Shown piece by piece: positions 57,746 through 64,000 of a stretch of 64,000 bases of DNA. The notes below the pieces were generated by a model. The model ran no database searches, was not told the origin of the DNA, and worked only from the letters and a program-made list of their open reading frames with translations. The first letter of the stretch is position 1. Each line of letters opens with the position of its first letter. Position numbers and translations under genes: made by a program. Source of the stretch: Lampris incognitus (taxonomy: Eukaryota > Chordata > Actinopteri > Lampriformes > Lampridae); assembly GCF_029633865.1 (NCBI RefSeq), contig NC_079211.1, positions 4,337,091 to 4,401,090 of the forward strand. The letters are read 5' to 3'.

Positions 57746-59208
57746 CAGGAGAGCATTCAGATTTAGCAGTGGAATCAACCAGAGTCAAAGCAGTGCTTAT
57801 GCCGTCCTTTATCCATTGAACTACACAAGGAATCAAACCTGCAGCCCCGGTAGTGATAGTGCTTCGCTCTACAGAGATGAGGCATGGTAGTGCTTTGTCC
57901 ATTAAGTCTGTCGTCATTACTTCAGACTGACGTCTATAGAGAATTATGCAGATAACATTGGCTGCATTTTGCAGCTTCTGCTCACGCATATTGAGAAGTT
58001 AATAAAAGGGAATGAGTGCACTGCACACGTGTGCCATTTCATGTCTGCAGGTCATTTGGCAAGAAGCCTTCCTCTCTGCTTTAATTGGTTCTGAGCATCG
58101 AAGGAATGGGCTGAATGGAGAGAGGAATCAGACACACAACGATACAATCCTTTGGGAAAGCACTGATACATGAATGAATGAACCAGGCAAGGAATGCCCG
58201 GGAATCTGGTACAGGCATAGGAGCTTGCCTTTGATTTTTGAATGGGAATACAAGATGAGACTGAAGCCAGGCAGAGGCGTAGAACTATGTGTAAGAGCAA
58301 GTAAAGAGAGACTGCTTCTGAGAAGATTCTCCAGCTTTGAATTTAGGGTGGGAGTCAGTCCTCGTCTGTCTGGAGAGAAAATCCGTCACCTTTTGTTTCC
58401 CTGCTGTTTTAACAGAGTCAAGGGTTTGTCTCTTTTTGTCCACACTACGAAGCTACCCGAACAGAAAGCGGAGGATAGGGCCGAACAGGAAGCAAAGGTC
58501 TGAGCCACGGGCTGTGTTACTCAAGCGATGGCAGAGCGTCACTCTGCCGCTAGCGTTTCACTTTCTGAAGGCCCCATGACGCCTCCAACAACAAAATCGA
58601 CACAGGCTTCTTAATGGGCTCAGGCTTCAAATGAACCGTCTTCTGTTGGGACTTGCAGAATCCAAACGTTGGAATAAAGAACATCTCGATGAAATGTTTG
58701 TGCCATTAGAAAAAAAAAATCTTTGAGATAACAGTCCAGACGCGGCTAACGCGTTGACATCTTAATTTTGCACTATAACGTCTAACTTCTCAACAGAAAG
58801 GCTCAGATTTGAAATTTTGCCCTTTTGTGTCGTTTACTCCAAAGGGTTTCTAATCGTCGTTTACCCGCCCGTTTAACATTTTGTAAACCGACTGGCCATT
58901 AGTGGCAGCAAAATGTCATAGGAAGTTAAACACTTGACCGATATTCCCAAACGCCCTCTCTTCTCCGTCTGAGTCGCGGGGATCTTGCAGGGTGCGGGGC
59001 CACATTAAGAACTGAAACATGAACTTCAGAGTCAACTCTGCACTGCAACCTGTTGTGGATTTTTCTTATCCTTTTAACGGGCTCTTGCCCCAGCAACCTC
59101 TGGGAAGAATAATCATCGGACAAATATTGGAGCAAACAGAGAATCTTTAATGCATCTGCAGGTGGAGAGTCATATAGTCAGAAGTCAGTCTGTGAGGATA
59201 TGCTCTAC
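57746..59208. other. Nothing recognised
   Basis: Apparently unique sequence without a convincing exon or repeat. The last exon of SLC36A1 was looked for here and not found. Confidence 0.4.
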
Positions 59209-59289
59209 CTTGAGCTGGAGGTAGTGGTTTTCTATAGAGCAGTCCGTCACGTCATACCCTATGTTCCTTGCGTTAACCAAGGTGTTGTC
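59209..59289 (-). other. Exon-like open segment, 27 codons, unidentified
   Basis: On the minus strand a strong acceptor (TTTTCCTGCATTCCTTTGTAG) precedes an 81-bp open segment with phase 0 at both ends, followed by a GTAGAG donor. It begins DNTLVNARNIGYDVTDCSIE and ends NHYLQLK. A GATTAAC branch-point-like word lies about 35 bases before the acceptor. I do not recognise the protein. No partner exon was found nearby. If real it belongs to a gene antisense to SLC36A1 with exons outside the window. Confidence 0.3.
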
Positions 59290-60162
59290 CTACAAAGGAA
59301 TGCAGGAAAACATCTACGTTAATCATGTCCTGTGTCTGTGGGTCCGTTACCCTTATCTTTGCTGTCCCAGGCCGGAGAGGCCCTCATGATTTAGTGACCA
59401 TTTGTTGTCCACAGTGTGTGGGATTTAGTGGCCATGTGTGTGTGTCTGCAGAGTGAGAAGTTTCATACACACAGAGAAGTGGAAAACTACAGAGTACATA
59501 CGGAGTACTATTTGTACTCCACCAACCAAGCCGCAATGCTAATTCTTATCTCCCCCCCCGTGTTTGTCACCGTTCTACAACAAGAGTTAAAAGCCCCTGA
59601 GAAAACTCGCCCTCAATCGCACCAAGCGGGGGTTTGTGCTCCCGCTCGAAAAGGCCAATTCATTTCAATGCCGGGAGATCTCCTTTTAAGTGAGAGAGTG
59701 CTCTAATCTATTTAATTACCCCTCGGTAGGAAGGCGAGAGAGGCCTTTAACATTGTTAACTTGGTTTTGTCGTTGGCCCCATCTTCACACATCTGCCCCG
59801 CATTCAAATCCAAACACTAAAAATCCATCAGCAGCACAGCAAACACACACCACACACACACACAGGAGAGCCGGTGGATTTTAGGTTATTTTAGTGCTTC
59901 TTTACAGCATTGGGGATCGGGAAGAGAGCCGAGAGTTTTCTGTGTTAATAAAGAAGTAGTACAACACAAAGTTCCTCCATCTGTGAACAGACGGAGCTGA
60001 CAAGGCAGAAAAACAACGCAGGCTGCAGAGAAATCTGTGGTGCATGCACTATAAGGGCAGTGTTTCCCCTTTATGCTCCTCGCTGCTGAAATAGGACTGC
60101 TGCTACTGAGGAGAGGAGGCAGGAGAGGGCTCCGTCTTTTCTCTTTAGAAACTAATGTTATA
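59290..60162. other. Nothing recognised
   Basis: No named repeat. A short (CA)n lies at 59845-59863. Confidence 0.35.
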
Positions 60163-60592
60163 TTATTTTGGGGGGTTCCCCGCTTTTTCTCCCCGATTGT
60201 ACTTGGCCAATTGATTACCCCACTCTTCCAAGCCATCCCGGTGTCTGCTTCACCCTCTCTGCGGATCCGGGGAGGGCTGCAGACTACCACGTCTCCTCCC
60301 ATACATGTGGAGTCGCCAGCCGCTTCTTTTCACCTGACAGTGAGGAGTTTCACCAGGGGGACGTAGCGCGTGGGAGGATCACGTTATTCCCCCCAAACAA
60401 GCGCCCCGACCGACCAGACGAGGCGCTAGTTCAGCGACCAGGACACACACCTACATCTGGCTTCCCACCCGCACACAGCCAAGTTGTGTCTGTAGGGCCG
60501 CCCGACCAAGCCGGAGGCAACACAGGGATTCGAAACGGGATCCCCATGTTGGTAGGCAACGGAACAGACCGCTACGCTACCTGGACGCCCCA
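60163..60592 (-). mobile_element. SINE family B
   Basis: The reverse complement copy runs from the GGGGTTCCCCGCTTTTTCTC end to the head at GGGATTCGAAACGGGATCCC and GCTACGCTACCTGGACGCC. Confidence 0.9.
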
Positions 60593-60609
60593 GTGTGTTT
60601 CTCTGGCTT

Positions 60610-61128
60610 GTATATGATCTCCTACTCATATGCTCTCAAGGTTACTGCCCATGTCTGGATATGTGGGGATGCCATTTGAGGCAGTGCTTTCAGTTCACTG
60701 AAGAGAGACAGTAGAGGTTTGTGGTCTATGCAGACAACAAACTTCCTACCATACAAATACTTAGGGAAGCGCTGTATTCCCAACATCACAGCCAGGCCCT
60801 CGTGGTCAAATTGTGAGTAATTTTATTCAGCCGATATCAGTGTATGTGACATGAAGCTTATTGGTCTCACTTGCCCGTCTGGCATGTGATGCAACAACAC
60901 TGCCCCCACTCTGTAGGGTGATGCATCACAGGACAAGATTAAGTCTTTCATAATGCACCAATACTTCCGAGGACTGCATGACCCGTTAGACTCCTCAAAA
61001 GCCATTTCCTGCTCACTTTCCCATTTCCACTGGGTATAATGGATGGCTAGATGGCTGGATTTTAAAGAGAGACTGACATGCCCTTTATGAACACATTTTT
61101 TAACATTGGGAGCTTGAATCATAACCAA
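60610..61128 (-). pseudogene. Ty3/gypsy retroelement, RNase H region
   Basis: Minus-strand reading gives LILSCDASPYRVGAVLLHHM followed by PDGQVRPISFMSHTL, the start of the gypsy RNase H domain with its first catalytic Asp (CDAS). Lower coordinates (60650-60830) give decayed words of the same domain. Stops and frameshifts are present. Integrase is absent, apparently cut off by the SINE at 60163-60592 or lost. Confidence 0.85.
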
Positions 61129-61139
61129 AAATAGGTGTG

Positions 61140-61739
61140 GTTTTATGAATTCAAAGCTATTGGCTACTGTCTTCCTGGGTGTTCGCGTGAGTGGGGCTCG
61201 GTACTGCTCGTCATTTGCCGTGGGGGAAAAATGGTGGTAGGCCTACGGCAGGGCAGTGCAATACAACTTGGCAAATAATATGTTCGATGATACAAATAAC
61301 TGTTGGATAGATAGATGATACATAAATAGATAGATATATAGCAATACGTCGTAGCAAGATTGATAATAAAGTCTCAACAAAATAGCACAAACTCAAGCCA
61401 AGTAGCTAGCAGGAGGGGGTGAAAGAACGGTTCTCCGTGGTTTTATAGCATCTCGCTACGGACACACCCTATATGCAAATTGACTGGTGTCTACATATCC
61501 ACCAGCACAGTTTGTTATTGGACCTCATCTACAGTCAATCACAGATCTCTCTCGAGTGACCGCAGACGCGCTGTTTTGGCCACTGAATTTCTCCGTGGTC
61601 ACATTCCAACTCGGAACACAGCCTGTCAACAGGACCACAGCCTGTCAGTAGGAACATAGGCTGTGTTCCTATTGATAGGCTGTGGTCCTATTGACAGCCC
61701 ATCAGTAGGAACACAGCCTATCAATTGGAACACAGCCTA
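61140..61739. mobile_element. Insertion between RT and RNase H of the gypsy element
   Basis: About 600 bp without gypsy similarity separates two parts that are normally adjacent. It contains a (GATA)n-like stretch (61310-61345). At 61614-61752 it has a cluster of alternating direct and inverted copies of AACACAGCCTATCAATAGGA-type words that could form several hairpins. Confidence 0.6.
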
Positions 61740-62648
61740 TCAATAGGAATTTTCAGATTTTGATGTCAGTATCACTTTTAACAGTTTGTGCAATGGGGCC
61801 AACAATGTTGACAGGTTTTGCAGGAACCTATTGTACCAGTTGAGCAAGCCTAAGTACGCTCTCAGTGCTGTGACATTAGTAGGTGCATTCTGTATTGCCA
61901 TTACCTTGTCTGGCAGAGCATGAAGTCCTGAGGCATCCACTCTTATGTCCTAAGAACTCTGCATGAAGGCACACTTACTGCGCTTTAGCCCAAGACCCCC
62001 TTCCTGCAGCCGCGCCAGGACCTCGTTCAGGGTTGCCAAGTGCTCCTGATCTCTCTGTCCGGTCACCAAGATGTCATCAAGGTAAACAGCCACATTTGTA
62101 ATTCCTACCAGCAGACTCGCCATCAGTCACAGAAAGATAGGGCTGGAAGAAACACCAAAAGGAAGACGATTTACCTTGAAGAACCCCTTATGTGTGTTTA
62201 TAGTGACGTATTGCTTAGCCAGGGAACTTGCTGATTCGCATGGCTTAAGTCCAGTTTGCTAAACTTTTTACCCCGACATCTTTTCAATCAAATCCTCCAA
62301 TTTTGGTATTGGATATTGTTCAAGTTTGGAGACTAGATTGACTGAGCTTGTAGTCCCCACAGATACACACCGAATTGTCAGGCTTAAGTACGGGCACAAT
62401 GGGTGCTGCCCTTTCTGCAAATGTAACGGGCTCAATTATGCCCTGCCTCGCCTTCCCAGTTATGTCTCCACTTTCTCTCGCATGGCGTACGTAACTTGCC
62501 TTGGCTTATAGAACTTTGGGATGACCCCTTTGTTAACATATCTTTTAGCTGGCAGCCCCTTCCAGGTTCCCAGTTCCTCTTTGAAAACCCCTTCATTTTG
62601 TTTTAGCACATCTTGCAAAGTCAGTTCTGGCGGCTCAGTTGTTGACAT
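61740..62648 (-). pseudogene. Ty3/gypsy reverse transcriptase region, decayed
   Basis: Minus-strand words in order are VLKQNEGVFKEELGTWKGLP (start of RT), then broken palm sequence, and at 61750-61940 HALPDKVMAIQNAPTNVTAL with RAYLGLLNWYNRFL (thumb/connection). The YVDD-type catalytic box region near 62060-62100 is frameshifted. It is not functional. Confidence 0.85.
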
Positions 62649-62659
62649 GAACCCTGTTC

Positions 62660-62935
62660 ATCTCCAACTCCTTTAGGCACCCCCTCCCTGCCCAACAGGT
62701 TTGGCCCTGCACCTGGTACGACCACTGCTGGTTAACTGCTTGACTTTGGTCTTTGACACGACGTCTGCAGGCCCCAAAGTCGCCCGTGTACGTTTTCAGT
62801 CATCGAGTAGTCTTGCAGCTCTTGCGTTCCCCCTGCTGCCCATAACTTTGCAAACCCAGTCTGTCAGACTTGTCACACTGCAGCCAGTATCCACTTGGAA
62901 CTCTACCATGCTACTGTAAACTACTAGTAAGACAC
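62660..62935 (-). pseudogene. Ty3/gypsy protease region, decayed
   Basis: Minus-strand reading near 62870-62910 gives VEFQVDTGCSVTSLTDWVCK. DTGC stands where active retroelement proteases have the DTG(A/S) triad. The following residues match the flap side only loosely. Confidence 0.7.
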
Positions 62936-62944
62936 GCCCCTAGC

Positions 62945-63352
62945 TAGCTAACGGCTCTGACCCTTTAGCCGAGCGGTTAGTGACGTGGCCTTGTGGTGCA
63001 GTACACCCTGTATCGAATCCCGCACCGGGCAAGAACATAACCGGATACAGTACCAGTGATGTTAAGCTGTGTGGTACTGGGGTCCACTTGTCGTATGGCC
63101 CTCTTTAGGTTGTACATAGTCAACACCTCACGGTCACTGGCGTGACTCACTTACGCGCTATGCAGACTGCTTTCTTTCTTCCTCCCTGACATGCTTCTGC
63201 TCCCCCCCCCCTTCCACTGCGGCTGTTCTACAGGAGGGGAGGACTTACACATTTTCATAACATGCCACCTCCACACCCCCCACACACACTCACATACACA
63301 CTCATGGCACTTTTCATAAGCGCTATATTAAATGCAACTTGACTGACTGGTT
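62945..63352 (+). mobile_element. SINE family J, inserted between gag and protease
   Basis: The tRNA-like head CCCTTTAGCCGAGCGGTTAG with ATCGAATCCCGCACCGGGC, a body with an internal poly-C/CA-rich part, and a LINE-like tail ending GCGCTATATTAAATGCAACT. The head recurs at 16040-16135 and the tail at 24220-24260. Confidence 0.75.
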
Positions 63353-63863
63353 TATAAAACGACAGTCTCGTGCTACGTGCCCAGCCCCATGTCTACTATA
63401 CAGCGCGTGCCTGTTGACGCTCTGCCCCGCCATCTGCGTCCTGTACTCACGTGGTGCGCTGCCAGCTGCGACGTGTTCTCGGGTACTGCGGCCCCGTCCG
63501 GCATTTTCGTTTGCCCTTGCGGGTCACGCACATCCTTATGTGCCGTTTCAATGGCTCGTGCGAGTTCCAAGGCCTGTTCGAACCTCAACTCGGGTCGGGC
63601 TCAGCCAACAACCTCCGACTGTCCAATACACCGCACACCAGCCTATCCCGGAGCACCGCTTCCGGTGCATCTCCACAGCTGCGACGCTGGGCGAGCCCCC
63701 TTAGCGCTGCTACATGCGCCGCCTGGTTACGCTGAAATGGCGGAGTGATTCCACTGGGCTTAGGGGTGTAGTGTGACTGAAGCAGTTCCGTTAATCCGTC
63801 ATACGTTTTATCACCCGGCGCGTCTGGGCTCAGCAAAGCTCTCATCCATCCGGCGGTCACCAA
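63353..63863 (-). pseudogene. Ty3/gypsy gag region, decayed
   Basis: Minus-strand reading gives MVTAGWMRALLSPDAPGDKT, then TYDGLTELLQSHYTPKPSGI, and FEQALELARAIETAHKDVRD, a gypsy capsid-like protein. Near 63355-63385 a frameshift splits a CCHC zinc knuckle: GAGHVARDC is in one frame and its preceding cysteines are in another. The family J SINE sits directly after it. Confidence 0.75.
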
Positions 63864-63867
63864 CCCT

Positions 63868-64000
63868 GCTCCTGCTCCTGGAGGGTCGGCGTTTTCACTG
63901 CAACCCTAATTTAACGCACCTGATTCAATTAACCAAGGTCTCGTTAGGCAGGTAATCAGCAGACTCGGGTGTGTTGCATTAGGGTTGAGGCGGAAACCGG
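63868..64000. mobile_element. Fold-back MITE cut by the window end
   Basis: CCTGGAGGGTCGGCGTTTTC, CACTGCAACCCTAATTTAAC and near the end the inverted TGTTGCATTAGGGTTG suggest a hAT-type MITE of the kind beginning GGTCACCAACCCTG. The right end lies outside. Confidence 0.6.

Noticed and set aside
59416-59706. Plus-strand 96-codon frame as the missing SLC36A1 exon
   Set aside because: It has none of the conserved PAT1 C-terminal residues and an unremarkable composition.

Overview
The window is nuclear DNA of a ray-finned (teleost) fish. It holds two intron-split vertebrate genes surrounded by a dense, nested population of fish transposable elements: tRNA-headed SINEs, L2-like, RTE-like, Rex1/CR1-like and Tx1-like LINEs, a Penelope-like element, a Ty3/gypsy element, and hAT and PIF/Harbinger elements with their MITEs. 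There are many microsatellites and no sign of prokaryotic or organellar sequence.

Genes. (1) ATOX1, the copper chaperone, lies on the minus strand. It is complete in three coding exons (14535-14530, 14219-14141, 9755-9631) and encodes 69 residues with the MTCEGC copper site. (2) An SLC36A1-type proton-coupled amino acid transporter (PAT1) lies on the plus strand. Ten coding exons can be placed to the base between 20714 and 45466. They join in phase and give 393 codons plus one base. A probable non-coding first exon ends at 16454. The expected last coding part (about 85 residues) was not found in the remaining 18.5 kb. The two genes are head to head with less than 2 kb between them, and the shared upstream region carries a perfect CRE palindrome and a CLEAR-like E-box.

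Layout. 1-9.6 kb: MITEs, a LINE remnant carrying a SINE insertion, and a long decayed L2-like LINE. 9.6-14.5 kb: ATOX1, with an RTE-like LINE end, a hAT transposase remnant containing an apparent inversion, and satellite-like DNA in intron 2. 14.5-16.5 kb: divergent promoter region. 16.5-45.5 kb: SLC36A1 with repeat-filled introns. 45.5-60 kb: SINEs, MITEs, a 27-bp minisatellite, a Penelope-derived inverted repeat and one orphan exon-like segment on the minus strand (59209-59289). 60-64 kb: a broken Ty3/gypsy element on the minus strand with a SINE inserted in it, and a MITE cut by the window edge.

The two genes have no known joint pathway. ATOX1 delivers Cu(I) to secretory-pathway ATPases, and SLC36A1 exports small amino acids with protons from lysosomes or across apical membranes. 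Any link would come from shared promoter DNA. Family names were assigned by reading translations and repeat structure from memory, with no database search. Exon coordinates are exact where stated. Repeat boundaries are approximate unless a target-site duplication (TSD) is given.
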